Counted from the stretch's first letter, positions 55,905-64,000 are shown. The stretch is DNA of 64,000 nucleotides from Dyadobacter sp. (GCF_017744695.1 NZ_JAGIAS010000010.1:124001-188000); one strand, 5' to 3'. Notes: generated from the sequence alone by a model not told the origin. Numbers and translations: made by a program.

Positions 55905-56792
55905 ATTCGAGTTTATCACCCGAATATCCGCCTTATCCGGGTTGTAATACAAGGTGAATGTTGCTCCGGGCCGCAATTGCGCTTCCCAATGGGTCGGAAG
56001 ATTGAATTGGCGAACTTTTCCGTCAATCCAGGCTTGCACGGAAAGCGTTTCATTGCGGCGCTCGCAGGCCAGTACTTCTCCGTAAACGAATAGTTCTTCC
56101 GTTTGATCACCCAAATACACTTCCGCGGGTGTTCCGGGGCGGGCCAACTTGCCGTTTTCCATGACTGCCACCTGGTCGGCCAGGCGGAAAATTTCCCCCA
56201 TATCGTGTGTCACCAGGATAACGGCAAATTCCCGTTCGCGGCGCAGTTTGAGCAATAAATCCTGCAATTGCAGCTGCATTTCGGGATCCAGGGCGGCGAA
56301 AGGTTCGTCCATTAAAAGCAGTTCCGGCTCGCGTACCAGCGCGCGGGCGAGTGCGACGCGCTGCTGTTGCCCGCCCGAGAGCTGGTTCGGTTTCCGGCTG
56401 GTGAGCTGCGTGAGGCCGGCCATTTCGAGTAAATGGCTGACCAATTCCTTGTTATGGATTTTGGGAAGGGCAAATTCCAGATTTTGCATGACGGTCATAT
56501 TCGGGAACAATGCATAGTCTTGAAAAACAAACCCGATATGACGTTGCTGGGCCGGAACGTGAATGCGGCTTGCGGTGTCCAGCCATGGGTTTTTGCCAAA
56601 AGTGATCCGACCGGATTCGGGCATTGCAAGCCCTGCGATTTGCCTTAATAATGTCGTTTTTCCGGCGCCAGAAGGTCCGGTGAGTGCGAGAATGCTGTTA
56701 CCGGTCAGTGCGAAATCCACTTCCATCGGTAAGATCCCGTCTGCGGTGTGCAATGTATGCCGGATATGGACTTCAAGCAGGTTGTCGGACAC
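55896..56792 (-). CDS. modC: Molybdate ABC transporter ATP-binding protein
   Basis: From a GTG at 56792 the product has 298 residues. It shows Walker A GPSGAGKTTLLRQIAGL, the Q-loop VFQDYALFPNMTVMQNL, signature LSGGQQQRVALARAL, Walker B LLLMDEPFAALDPE and the H-loop VTHD. A short C-terminal domain (GEVLACERRNETLSVQAWIDGKVRQF) resembles a TOBE/MOP-type anion-sensing fold. The GTG start overlaps the end of modB by 20 bases; an ATG at 56849 would start within modB and add unrelated residues. Together with ModA and ModB it makes a molybdate (or tungstate) importer. Confidence 0.9.
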   Translation of the reverse strand: MSDNLLEVHIRHTLHTADGILPMEVDFALTGNSILALTGPSGAGKTTLLRQIAGLAMPESGRITFGKNPWLDTASRIHVPAQQRHIGFVFQDYALFPNMTVMQNLEFALPKIHNKELVSHLLEMAGLTQLTSRKPNQLSGGQQQRVALARALVREPELLLMDEPFAALDPEMQLQLQDLLLKLRREREFAVILVTHDMGEIFRLADQVAVMENGKLARPGTPAEVYLGDQTEELFVYGEVLACERRNETLSVQAWIDGKVRQFNLPTHWEAQLRPGATFTLYYNPDKADIRVINSNDR

Positions 56793-57447
56793 GGAGCAGA
56801 CGGTTGTTAATGGAATAAACCAGCAGCAAAATAACGAAAGTGATCGCAAAAAGCACTATCGCATAGGCGTTGGCGGCGGGGTAGTTCAGCGCTTCCACCT
56901 CATTATAAATGGCTACGGAGGCTACTTTGGTGACGCCGGGGATATTGCCGCCGATCATCAGCACCACACCAAATTCGCCGACGGTATGGGCAAATGTGAG
57001 TACAAAGGCGGTGAGAATGGCCGGTTTACAATTGGGCAAGAGCACTTGCACGAATGTTTGCCACTCGCTTTTGCCCAGCGTGTACGATGCTTCCCGCAAC
57101 GATGCCGGCAGCGATTGTAGGCCCGCGCGGATCGGGTAAACCATGAACGGAAGGCTGTATAGAATGGAGGCGATCACGAGCCCGGGAAACGAGAACACCA
57201 GCCTCAAACCGAATAGCTCTTCAACCCAGGCCCCGAACCAATGCGATGGACTGAATGCCAGTAGCAGGTAAAAGCCTATTACCGAAGGCGGCAGCACCAG
57301 CGGCATGCCGATCAGCGCCTCTATCACGCCCCGCCCCTTAAACTTCCCGAAAACCAGCCAATAGGCGATCGGCAGAGCGATCACGAGCAGCAATACGGAG
57401 GTAATGCCGGCCAGTTTTAACGTCAGGAGAATGGGTTGGGCGTTCAA
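56773..57447 (-). CDS. modB: Molybdate ABC transporter permease
   Basis: The 224-residue, five-helix permease starts with a TTG (57447) and reads MNAQPILLTLKLAGITSVLLLVIALPIAYWL. The typical ModB motifs follow: GMPLVLPPSVIGFYLL, the coupling-helix EASYTLGKSEWQTFVQVLLPNCKPAILTAF, and the EFGVVLMIGGNIPG loop, which is strongly conserved in ModB. The upstream gap to modA (200 bases) is filled with simple repeats that begin 9 bases before the start codon. modC overlaps its 3' end. Confidence 0.93.
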   Translation of the reverse strand: MNAQPILLTLKLAGITSVLLLVIALPIAYWLVFGKFKGRGVIEALIGMPLVLPPSVIGFYLLLAFSPSHWFGAWVEELFGLRLVFSFPGLVIASILYSLPFMVYPIRAGLQSLPASLREASYTLGKSEWQTFVQVLLPNCKPAILTAFVLTFAHTVGEFGVVLMIGGNIPGVTKVASVAIYNEVEALNYPAANAYAIVLFAITFVILLLVYSINNRLLRVRQPA

Positions 57448-57455
57448 GTTAATTT

Positions 57456-57490
57456 TGAATGATTGAATGAGTGAATGAGTGAATGAGTGA
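57456..57490. repeat. TGAATGAG-type simple repeat upstream of modB
   Basis: A run of TGAATGAT/TGAATGAG units (four full copies) begins 9 bases from the modB start codon. Same family as 27777-27813 and 60604-60650. Confidence 0.8.
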
Positions 57491-57491
57491 A

Positions 57492-57646
57492 TAGTCGGGT
57501 GTTGTCAGGAATGGTCAGATGTGGTAAAGTGTTGTCAGGTGTTGTTGTTCGCCCATTTCAATGACTACTCGTGACTATACCTGACTACCAATGACTATTC
57601 TTGGCCTACCTGACTACTAACGACTATTTTTGACAGCACCTGACTA
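57492..57646. repeat. CCTGAC-type inverted array between modA and modB
   Basis: The left part carries copies of GTCAGG/GTCAGA and the right part copies of CCTGACTA/TGACTA in the opposite sense. The ends pair well: 57492-57517 and 57621-57646 match at 20 of 26 positions as inverted repeats, and five of the six differences would be G-U pairs in RNA of the plus strand. A fragment of the same family (GTCAGGTATAGTCA) is at 60676-60689. Confidence 0.7.
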
Positions 57647-57647
57647 T

Positions 57648-58400
57648 TTATTTATACCCGTACAGCTTGAAAATCGCTTTTGCCTTGGCTGAATAGAGGA
57701 ATTTATAAAACTGTTCGCTGGATGCCTTTTTGGGGGATGCTTCGCTGTGTTTTAATAAAATAGCGGCTTGCTGAATGGGTTTGTAGAGGGTTGAATCCAC
57801 GATCACATAATGCCCCTTGTCTTTCATTTCCGGTGACAATACTATCGATAATGCATTGAAACCTGCTTCTACCGATCCTGTTATAATGTATTGAGCCGTT
57901 TGGGCAATGCTTTCGCCGTAGACCAGCTTTTGCCCGGTTTGCGGGTAGAGTTTCAATGCATTCAATGCCTGGACGGCCGCTTCGCCGTAGGGTGCCGTTT
58001 TGGGGTTCGGGATGGCAATTTTTTTGACCTTGTCGGTGGCTAGTATTTCCGGTTTGAGGTCCGTTTCGGGGATATCCCTGGACCATAGTACCAATGCGCC
58101 GGTGGCGTAAACTTCCGGTTTCACGTCGGAGCCGCCGTTTTTGAAAATTTCTTGGGGGTATTTCGTGTCGGCTGAAACGAATACATCGAAAGGCGCTCCC
58201 TCGCGGATTTGTGTGGTCAGCTTGCCGGATGATGCGACTACGATCTCGATCTTTTTGCCCGATTCCTTCTCGAATTCCTGCTGGATTTCCTTCATCACAT
58301 ATTGCACATTGGCAGCCGTCGCGACGACGATTTTTTCCGACGGTTTGGAGCAACCGGCCAGAAATGCAGTAAAAAGGGTTAGGATACGTAGTTTGTTCAT
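57648..58400 (-). CDS. modA: Molybdate ABC transporter substrate-binding lipoprotein
   Basis: From the ATG at 58400 the product has 250 residues with a lipoprotein signal (MNKLRILTLFTAFLAGCSKPS, Cys17). An earlier in-frame ATG at 58535 was rejected because it would add 45 residues ahead of the signal. The ModA motifs are clear: VVATAANVQYVMKEIQQEFEKESG, VVASSGKLTTQIREGAPFDVFVSADTKYP (anion-binding Ser residues), IAIPNPKTAPYGEAAVQAL and AQYIITGSVEAGFNALS. It captures molybdate in the periplasm for ModBC. Confidence 0.94.
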   Translation of the reverse strand: MNKLRILTLFTAFLAGCSKPSEKIVVATAANVQYVMKEIQQEFEKESGKKIEIVVASSGKLTTQIREGAPFDVFVSADTKYPQEIFKNGGSDVKPEVYATGALVLWSRDIPETDLKPEILATDKVKKIAIPNPKTAPYGEAAVQALNALKLYPQTGQKLVYGESIAQTAQYIITGSVEAGFNALSIVLSPEMKDKGHYVIVDSTLYKPIQQAAILLKHSEASPKKASSEQFYKFLYSAKAKAIFKLYGYK

Positions 58401-58563
58401 GCCGCAATTTAAAATATTGTTTTGCAATAATAACCGCTTGCAGCCTCTATGGAGCGTCCCCTCGCGAAATTGTCGTAAATTGCGCCCCGTTTCGCCGGGC
58501 TGTTCCGGACGGGCGTTTGAACCGCTGATAGCCAATGGCTAAAAGCACAATTTAATTATTATA

Positions 58564-59721
58564 ATGATCATAGAAACTGCACAGCGCACCAGGCAGACAT
58601 CGGAATACTATTTTTCGGTGAAGCTGGCCGAAGTGCGCAAACTGATTGCCGAAGGGCATGACGTCATCAATCTCGGGATCGGAAACCCGGATATGATGCC
58701 CTCAGTAGAAACGCTGGAAGCATTGACAACCGCTGCCTATCAACCGCAGGCGCATGGTTATCAGCCTTATACAGGCACCCCCGCTTTCAGAAAATCAGTG
58801 GCAGATTTCTATTATCGTACCTATGGCGTAACACTCGATCCGAATACCGAAATTTTACCCCTCATTGGTTCCAAAGAGGGCATTACCCACATATCGCTGA
58901 CGTTCCTCGATCCGGGCGACGAGGTGCTGGTACCCGAGCTGGGCTACCCGGCCTACCGCGCCGTGAGCCAGATGGTCGGTGCGGTGGTGAAGGAATATCC
59001 GCTGCGCGAAGACCACGGCTGGCAGCCCGACTGGAATGCGATGGAAGGCCTCGTGACGCCGAAAACGAAGATCATGTGGCTCAATTACCCGCACATGCCG
59101 ACGGGCGCGCCTGCGACGCAGGAGCTGTTCGAAGAGGCGGTTGCATTTGCGAAAAAGCACCGCATATTGCTTTGCCATGATAATCCGTACAGCCTGATCC
59201 TGAACAAGAAAGCGCCGATAAGCCTGCTTTCGGTGGAAGGTGCCAAAGAGGTGGCCATCGAGCTGAACTCGATGAGCAAGTCGCACAACATGGCGGGCTG
59301 GCGTATGGGCTGGCTTTCGGGCGCGAAAGAATACATCAGCGCGGTACTGACGATTAAAAGCAATGTCGATTCGGGTATGTTCTGGGCAATGCAGGAGGCT
59401 GGTGCGAAGGCATTGAGCAACCCGGCCGAATGGCACGCGGAGCGCAATGCAGTGTACCAGGGCCGCCTGGAAGCTTCGGAAGCGCTTTTGCGCACGCTAG
59501 GCTGCACATGGGACGACAAGCAGGAAGGCATGTTCCTCTGGGGCAAGCTACCCGATTCTACGGAGTCGGCGGAAGCGCTGGTGAATAGCATCCTGGTTGA
59601 AAAGCACGTGTTCATCGCGCCCGGCTTCATTTTTGGTCCGAAAGGCCAGCGTTATATCCGGTTGTCATTGTGCCTGCCCAAAGAAAGAATCTGGCAGGCG
59701 GTGGAGCGGATTAAAGGGTAA
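58564..59721 (+). CDS. PLP-dependent class I/II aminotransferase
   Basis: The 385-residue enzyme has the fold-type I pattern: INLGIGNPDMMPSVETLEAL, QPYTGTPAFRKSVADFYYRTYGV, PLIGSKEGITHISLTFLDPGDEVLVPELGYPAY, WLNYPHMPTGAPA, and the PLP lysine in ELNSMSKSHNMAGWRMGW (about residue 239). It precedes prephenate dehydrogenase by 27 bases, which suggests a role as the aromatic (tyrosine/phenylalanine) or aspartate aminotransferase in that pathway. The exact substrate cannot be fixed from sequence; LL-diaminopimelate- or methionine-type aminotransferases look similar. Confidence 0.92.
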   Translation: MIIETAQRTRQTSEYYFSVKLAEVRKLIAEGHDVINLGIGNPDMMPSVETLEALTTAAYQPQAHGYQPYTGTPAFRKSVADFYYRTYGVTLDPNTEILPLIGSKEGITHISLTFLDPGDEVLVPELGYPAYRAVSQMVGAVVKEYPLREDHGWQPDWNAMEGLVTPKTKIMWLNYPHMPTGAPATQELFEEAVAFAKKHRILLCHDNPYSLILNKKAPISLLSVEGAKEVAIELNSMSKSHNMAGWRMGWLSGAKEYISAVLTIKSNVDSGMFWAMQEAGAKALSNPAEWHAERNAVYQGRLEASEALLRTLGCTWDDKQEGMFLWGKLPDSTESAEALVNSILVEKHVFIAPGFIFGPKGQRYIRLSLCLPKERIWQAVERIKG

Positions 59722-59748
59722 TGTTATAAGGTATTTAAATTCAAAATA

Positions 59749-60606
59749 ATGATAATCAGTATCATAGGGGTAGGCCTGCTGGGCGGGTCGTTTGCCCTGG
59801 GACTGCGTGAGAAATACCCGCACGTGAAATTCGTGGGCGTAGACAACTCGGCGGTCAATCAGAAAATAGCATTGGCGAAAGGGATCGTGGACGAGATCCT
59901 GACGCTCGACGAAGCATTGCAGGTATCGGAGCTGAACGTGCTCGCGACGCCCGTGGATGCCATTACCAAATTGCTGCCCTACATGCTCGACCACCTGCCC
60001 GACGGCCGGACGATTATGGACCTGGGTTCGACCAAGGAGCTGATCTGCAAACTCGCCGACAAGCATCCGAAACGCGGCCAGTTCGTGGCTGCACACCCGA
60101 TGGCCGGTACCGAAAACTCGGGCCCGGGAGCCGCATTCAAAGAGCTTTTGATCGACAAAAACGTGATCATTTGCGACAAGGAAAAAAGTAATCCCGACTC
60201 GTGGGGCCTTGTGGAAACATTCCTGCGGGATGTGGGCATGAAAATACATTACATGAAACCCGTGGAGCACGATTTGCACCTCGCTTACGTATCGCATTTG
60301 AGCCATATCAGCTCTTTTGCATTAGGTATGACTGTGCTGGACAAAGAGCGCGACGAACGTGCGATCTTCGACATGGCGAGTACCGGTTTCTCGTCCACAG
60401 TGCGCCTGGCGAAAAGTTCTCCTGCGATGTGGGCGCCTATTTTCGATCAGAACAAAAAGAATGTTTCCAAGGCACTGGGTGACTACATCGAGTTGCTGAA
60501 AAAATTCAAGGACGCGATCGACGAACGCGATCTTGACGCCAGCCTTTCCTATATGGCCCGGGCAAATGATATCGGGCGGGTTTTAGCGGGGATTGAGAAG
60601 AAGTGA
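59749..60606 (+). CDS. tyrA: Prephenate dehydrogenase
   Basis: The 285-residue protein begins with a Rossmann NAD site (MIISIIGVGLLGGSFALGLRE; acidic VGVDNS). The family motifs follow: VLATPVDAITKLLPYM, IMDLGSTKELI, AAHPMAGTENSGPGAA and the catalytic/substrate segment AYVSHLSHISSFALGM. It oxidatively decarboxylates prephenate to 4-hydroxyphenylpyruvate for tyrosine. No chorismate mutase or ACT domain is fused. It is the second gene of a two-gene operon with the aminotransferase; a TGAATGAT repeat starts at its stop codon. Confidence 0.95.
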   Translation: MIISIIGVGLLGGSFALGLREKYPHVKFVGVDNSAVNQKIALAKGIVDEILTLDEALQVSELNVLATPVDAITKLLPYMLDHLPDGRTIMDLGSTKELICKLADKHPKRGQFVAAHPMAGTENSGPGAAFKELLIDKNVIICDKEKSNPDSWGLVETFLRDVGMKIHYMKPVEHDLHLAYVSHLSHISSFALGMTVLDKERDERAIFDMASTGFSSTVRLAKSSPAMWAPIFDQNKKNVSKALGDYIELLKKFKDAIDERDLDASLSYMARANDIGRVLAGIEKK

Positions 60607-60650
60607 ATGATTGAATGACTGAATGATTGAATGAGTGAATGAGTGAATGG
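60604..60650. repeat. TGAATGAT/TGAATGAG simple repeat at the tyrA stop codon
   Basis: The repeat begins with the TGA stop of tyrA and runs about 47 bases. It is the longest of the three copies in the window. Confidence 0.8.
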
Positions 60651-60729
60651 ACCGTAGTGGAATGGTGGATGTTTGGTCAGGTATAGTCAAGAATTGTATT
60701 TCATAATTGTTTGATTATTAGTATATTGT

Positions 60730-60767
60730 AAATGGTTCTGAAATTTTTCGGAACCATTTGCGTTTTC
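60730..60767 (+). terminator. Terminator after tyrA
   Basis: A 14-bp stem with one G-U pair (60730-60743 with 60746-60759) is followed by a short T-run (GCGTTTTC). Confidence 0.7.
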
Positions 60768-60847
60768 AGGGCTGTTAAGTTGGGGTCGTTTAACGGCGCC
60801 CTTCTTGATTGATTTTGAAGCATATAGTCTCAACAAAACAATAGGAA

Positions 60848-61615
60848 ATGACAAAAGCGCATGGGGTTTGGGCAGCGGTGTTGATAGCAGCAGGCATTTC
60901 ATTGGGTGTGCACCGGGCCGACTCAGTCTCCGATATTTCTACTACTAAAAACTTGTCGGTCACGAAAACGGACTCGGCAGTTACCCGCCCGGAATGGATT
61001 TCACTGTATGACTCGCTTGGCCTTAAAAAGCAAGGCTTGTCGGAACGAGCATTCTATTGTGCATGGTTTGGTTTCCAGAAAATCAAACTCGATAACCCGA
61101 TCATGGCGATCTGCGATTTTACGCAGTCGTCGCGTAACAAACGATTGTATGTGATCGATTTGCTCAAAAAGAAGCTACTTTTTAATACTTACGTGGCCCA
61201 TGGGCGCAACTCGGGTAACGAGTTTGCCGAGCATTTTTCGAATGCGAATTCCTCCTTCCAGTCGAGTCTGGGTTTTTACAAAACATTAGGCACCTACCAG
61301 GGCAAACACGGGCTTTCGTTGAAACTCGAAGGCCTCGAAAAAGGGATCAACGACCGTGCATTAGAGCGTGCGATTGTGATGCATGGCGCGGATTACGTAA
61401 GCGAAGCATTCATCAAAAATACCGGCCGCCTTGGCCGCAGCCTCGGTTGCCCGGCAGTTTCGATCGCCGATTCGAAAAAGCTGATCAATATGCTCTACAA
61501 TGGTGCAGGATTGTTTATCTATTCCGGCGACCCGCATTATCTCGAAAAGTCCTCGTTGCTGGCCGGAATGGAGGCTGTTGCCCAAGTTCAGGCATTAGGG
61601 GCCTCCCGCTTGTAA
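60848..61615 (+). CDS. Murein L,D-transpeptidase (YkuD_2-type)
   Basis: The 255-residue protein has a short N-terminal hydrophobic segment (VWAAVLIAAGISLGV) for export. The rest fits the murein L,D-transpeptidase catalytic family of the YkuD_2 type: FYCAWFGFQKI, ICDFTQSSRNKRLYVIDL, YVAHGRNSGNEFAEHFSN, IVMHGADYVSEAF and the catalytic Cys in GRLGRSLGCPAVS (about residue 204). It would act on peptidoglycan peptides in the periplasm. Its last 28 bases overlap the end of a convergent gene that encodes another L,D-transpeptidase. Confidence 0.9.
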   Translation: MTKAHGVWAAVLIAAGISLGVHRADSVSDISTTKNLSVTKTDSAVTRPEWISLYDSLGLKKQGLSERAFYCAWFGFQKIKLDNPIMAICDFTQSSRNKRLYVIDLLKKKLLFNTYVAHGRNSGNEFAEHFSNANSSFQSSLGFYKTLGTYQGKHGLSLKLEGLEKGINDRALERAIVMHGADYVSEAFIKNTGRLGRSLGCPAVSIADSKKLINMLYNGAGLFIYSGDPHYLEKSSLLAGMEAVAQVQALGASRL

Positions 61616-62784
61616 ACATCGGGGAAATACATTAAATCTCCCTTCTCATTACAGTCTGCCGGCAAATACAGCAGAAACACGGGCACGCGCACTTTCAGCT
61701 TGTGCCATTTCGGCGGGTGTGATACGCTATCGGGCTCGGTCATGAAATCGCTGTCGAGGAGCTTGGTGCCGGCCATGTAATTGGCCAGATCGGTCGGGTG
61801 CTGCACGCGTATGCATCCATGGCTGCGCCAGCGCTTGTCGCTTTTGAAGAGATACCGCGCATTGGTGTCGTGCAGGTAAATGGCCAGCGGATTTTTGATC
61901 TCCACTTTTAACAGGCCTAATGAATTGTCTTCGCCGGTTTCCTGGCGGAAGCGGTAGGGAAATTTATCGGCGGTGAGGTCGCCCCATTCCAATTCTTCGG
62001 GGTTGATGGCCTGCCCGTCTTTGCCAATCACCTGAATGCGGTTCCGGGTCAGATATTCCGGATCAGCGGCGGCCTTCGGGAAAATTTCTTTGATCGCAAT
62101 GCTTTTGGGTACGTTCCAGTACGGGTGCGTGACAATGCTCGTCGCGTAGGTGTCGATCGTGGGCGTAGGGGTGTCGCGCTTGCCAACGACGGTGCGCATG
62201 GTGAGCACATTCTTGCCTGCCGAATCCATGGCGGTCAGGTAAGCGCCCCGGATATTGACCATCACAAAACGCGGTGCGCCCTGGATTTGCCGGTGGATCC
62301 ACCGGTAAGCATTCAATGTTTGCGCGACATAAGCCGCGCTATCCTGCTTATTTGACTTGATCAACCGGTCGTAGTGGATTTTCAGGTTATGGTAAACCGG
62401 GAAAACAGGTTCCAGCTGCTCCATTACTTTTTCTGCCGATTGCCCCTTGGCCAGTTCTTCCGCTGCGTTGCGGATCAACGCGGTATCAGCCTTTACTTTC
62501 TTTTGGGTAAAACGAATGGTAGGCTTGTGGCCGAATGCGATTTCCTCCAGGAGCGCAAAAACAGGTGGGATGCTATCTTTTGCTTCAAATTTTCGGGTGT
62601 CGATTCCCGCTTCGGTTGCCTGCGAGAGGAGATCCTGATAAATATCCTTGCTGCTGATAGCCTCTGCCAGTTCCTGGTCGGTCATGTCCTTCGGGTTCTT
62701 CCGGCACGACTGCATGACGGCGAGGGTAAAGAGTATCAGGAGGGGTACATATCGGGCTTTGCCCAGACCGGACAGCATTTGCAT
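61588..62784 (-). CDS. L,D-transpeptidase (YkuD-type) lipoprotein
   Basis: The 398-residue protein has a lipoprotein signal (VPLLILFTLAVMQSCRKNP, Cys about residue 27) and an N-terminal helical region with a scaffold-like domain (about 60-170). The YkuD catalytic domain (about 170-360) contains FVMVNIRGAYLTAMDSAGKNV, TPTPTIDTYATSIVTHPYWNVP, LPLAIYLHDTN-like and RWRSHGCIRVQHPTDLAN (catalytic His-x-Cys motif). The plan resembles E. coli LdtD/YcbB-type enzymes that make 3-3 cross-links. It faces a YkuD_2-type gene tail to tail. Confidence 0.9.
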   Translation of the reverse strand: MQMLSGLGKARYVPLLILFTLAVMQSCRKNPKDMTDQELAEAISSKDIYQDLLSQATEAGIDTRKFEAKDSIPPVFALLEEIAFGHKPTIRFTQKKVKADTALIRNAAEELAKGQSAEKVMEQLEPVFPVYHNLKIHYDRLIKSNKQDSAAYVAQTLNAYRWIHRQIQGAPRFVMVNIRGAYLTAMDSAGKNVLTMRTVVGKRDTPTPTIDTYATSIVTHPYWNVPKSIAIKEIFPKAAADPEYLTRNRIQVIGKDGQAINPEELEWGDLTADKFPYRFRQETGEDNSLGLLKVEIKNPLAIYLHDTNARYLFKSDKRWRSHGCIRVQHPTDLANYMAGTKLLDSDFMTEPDSVSHPPKWHKLKVRVPVFLLYLPADCNEKGDLMYFPDVYKREAPNA

Positions 62785-62872
62785 TACGAACGTTGATTTG
62801 GTGCTGCAAGATAGTATGCAATTGTCATGCTATCGGAAAAAGGGCATAGATGACCAGCCCGCAGCTCAAAAA

Positions 62873-62909
62873 TGGGGAATTAAAGTGGCATCGCTGTACT
62901 TTAATTCCC
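62873..62909 (-). terminator. Terminator of the ABC permease gene
   Basis: A perfect 12-bp stem (62875-62886 with 62898-62909), followed on the minus strand by ATTTTTG, 9 bases past the stop at 62918. Confidence 0.8.
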
Positions 62910-62917
62910 TAAATCGA

Positions 62918-64000
62918 TTATTCGTTACGAAGGCTGCGGACCGGGTCGGCTGTGGCGGCGCGGATAGCCTGGAAACTCACGGTGCCGATCGTCACAACCA
63001 ATGCCGCTATGCCGGTCGCAGCAAATAACCACCAGTGAATTGTGGTCCGGTAGGGATAGTTTTCCAGCCATTTTTGCAGCGCGTACCAGGCAAGCGGCGA
63101 TGCTACCACAATGGCAATGACGACCAGTTTGACAAAATCTTTTGAAATTAACCCCACAATACCGGCTACCGATGCGCCCAGCACCTTGCGGATACCTACT
63201 TCCTTCGCTCGTTGCTCCGCCGCCTGCACGACCAGTCCGAAAATGCCCAATGCGGAAAGGAACATAGTAAGTCCGCTGAAAAACAGGAAGAGTTGATGGA
63301 GTTTGGATTCGGCTTCGTACTGCTTTGTGAGCTGTTCTTCCACGTTGTTGATACGGAGTAATTTTTCCGGGAAAAACTGTTTCCAAAGCTTGCGTATGCC
63401 CGCCGCGACCTGCATTTCCGTCCCCGGCTGAATGCGGATGAGCATCCCGGCATATTCGGGTGCTTTTTGCGCGAGAATGAGCGTCGGCTTCATCGGCTCA
63501 TAAAGCGATTCGTTGTGAAAGTCGCCCACAACACCTACCGGCACCGAGTTCGCATTTTTTGTTTGTACGTCCAGCTGTTTGATCCCGAGCATTTTCGCGG
63601 CAGAGGCAGTGATCAGGGAGTTTTGATTCATTTGCGCTTTTTCGAATTTTACGAAATCCTTTTCCCGCAGCGAATCGGCATTGAGCGCATCCGCGAAACG
63701 ATTGCTGAACATGCGGCCCTTCACCAATTTCAGTCCCAACGTCGCAGGCAAGTCCACATCGCCGCCGATGTACCAGACGCGCAGGCGGCGGCCGGCATGA
63801 GCAGGATCATCGACTTCGCGCTGCATATAGCCCCCGCCTTTCGTGGGCATCCATATGCTCAGGCTGCTTCGGATAACACCTGGTATTCTTTGTAGTTCAT
63901 TTTTAAATGCCTCACCCTTGCCATTCCAAGAAATTTGCTCAATACCGATAAGGTCTCTTTTATCGTAACCTAGCTCCTTGTTTTTCATTAAGTCGAACTG
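62918..64000 (-). CDS. MacB/FtsX-type ABC transporter permease, 3' part
   Basis: The frame is open to the window edge, so the 5' part is missing; about 360 C-terminal residues are present. The fragment has a MacB periplasmic core domain (MKNKELGYDKRDLIGIEQISWNGKG through KKLWKQFFPEKLLRINNVEE). An FtsX-like domain with three membrane helices follows: LFLFFSGLTMFLSALGIFGLVVQAAEQRAKEVGIRKVLGAS, then LVVIAIVVASPLAWYALQKWLENYPYRTTIHWW and a last helix ending in QAIRAATADPVRSLRNE. The large Bacteroidota paralogs of this type have about 790 residues. The transported substrate is unknown. Confidence 0.93.
   Translation of the reverse strand, partial: QFDLMKNKELGYDKRDLIGIEQISWNGKGEAFKNELQRIPGVIRSSLSIWMPTKGGGYMQREVDDPAHAGRRLRVWYIGGDVDLPATLGLKLVKGRMFSNRFADALNADSLREKDFVKFEKAQMNQNSLITASAAKMLGIKQLDVQTKNANSVPVGVVGDFHNESLYEPMKPTLILAQKAPEYAGMLIRIQPGTEMQVAAGIRKLWKQFFPEKLLRINNVEEQLTKQYEAESKLHQLFLFFSGLTMFLSALGIFGLVVQAAEQRAKEVGIRKVLGASVAGIVGLISKDFVKLVVIAIVVASPLAWYALQKWLENYPYRTTIHWWLFAATGIAALVVTIGTVSFQAIRAATADPVRSLRNE

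Noticed and set aside
59665..60306. Open frame of 213 codons on the minus strand
   Set aside because: Antisense to tyrA; composition is that of a shadow frame.
60687..60902. Open frame of 71 codons on the minus strand upstream of the YkuD_2-type gene
   Set aside because: It crosses the tyrA terminator and the start of a real gene, and has no ribosome site or homology that I recognise.

Overview
The window looks like chromosomal DNA of a Cytophagales-type Bacteroidota (Dyadobacter/Spirosoma-like; the genus is inference). Evidence: a SusC/SusD-type pair, several very large secreted proteins with a C-terminal type IX secretion (T9SS) sorting domain, TAnnTTTG-type -7 promoter elements, scarce Shine-Dalgarno sequences, and DUF6934 and HigBA-type accessory genes. 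No rRNA, tRNA, CRISPR array, transposase or phage gene was seen. Layout: 1-4.1 kb holds the 3' end of a sugar-type periplasmic binding protein, a DUF6934 two-gene cassette, a Tat-exported Gfo/Idh/MocA oxidoreductase, a DUF4136 lipoprotein, and a HigB toxin whose HigA-like partner is cut off before its DNA-binding domain next to a perfect 23-bp hairpin. 4.2-12.2 kb is a tripartite efflux locus (TolC, then an RND permease fused in frame to its membrane-fusion adaptor), divergent from an OmpR-type two-component system; the shared promoter region carries repeated GGAAACA half-sites. 12.2-18.5 kb has a nested palindrome, a cysteine-less TlpA/thioredoxin-like protein, a large FAD/Fe-S oxidoreductase, and small membrane or outer-membrane proteins. 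18.6-23.2 kb is a SusC/SusD pair. 23.6-27.8 kb is a threonine-pathway operon, thrA - nucleotidyltransferase - HEPN - thrB, with a toxin-antitoxin-like pair spliced in by overlapping codons. 28.1-29.5 kb has an IscA-type Fe-S protein and an NDP-sugar pyrophosphorylase-like protein. 29.6-54.9 kb is the most remarkable part: six consecutive genes on the minus strand (1339-1365 codons each) encoding paralogous secreted proteins. Each has the same plan: N-terminal hydrophobic segment, conserved region of about 200 residues, exactly 14 FG-GAP calcium-loop repeats, a conserved pre-C-terminal region and a T9SS sorting domain. Each gene has its own downstream hairpin terminator and a related upstream region, and the middle three show mosaic similarity suggesting gene conversion. 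55-64 kb holds an SGNH hydrolase, a modABC molybdate transporter, an aminotransferase with prephenate dehydrogenase (tyrosine synthesis), two convergent L,D-transpeptidases of different subfamilies, and the 3' part of a MacB/FtsX-type ABC permease. Intergenic DNA contains several small repeat families: a TGAATGAG-type simple repeat flush with three gene ends, palindrome clusters, a 14-bp minisatellite and a CCTGAC-type inverted array. The best candidate for an undescribed system is the six-gene family of 14-repeat FG-GAP/T9SS proteins; secondary candidates are the HEPN/nucleotidyltransferase pair in the thr operon and the permease-adaptor fusion.
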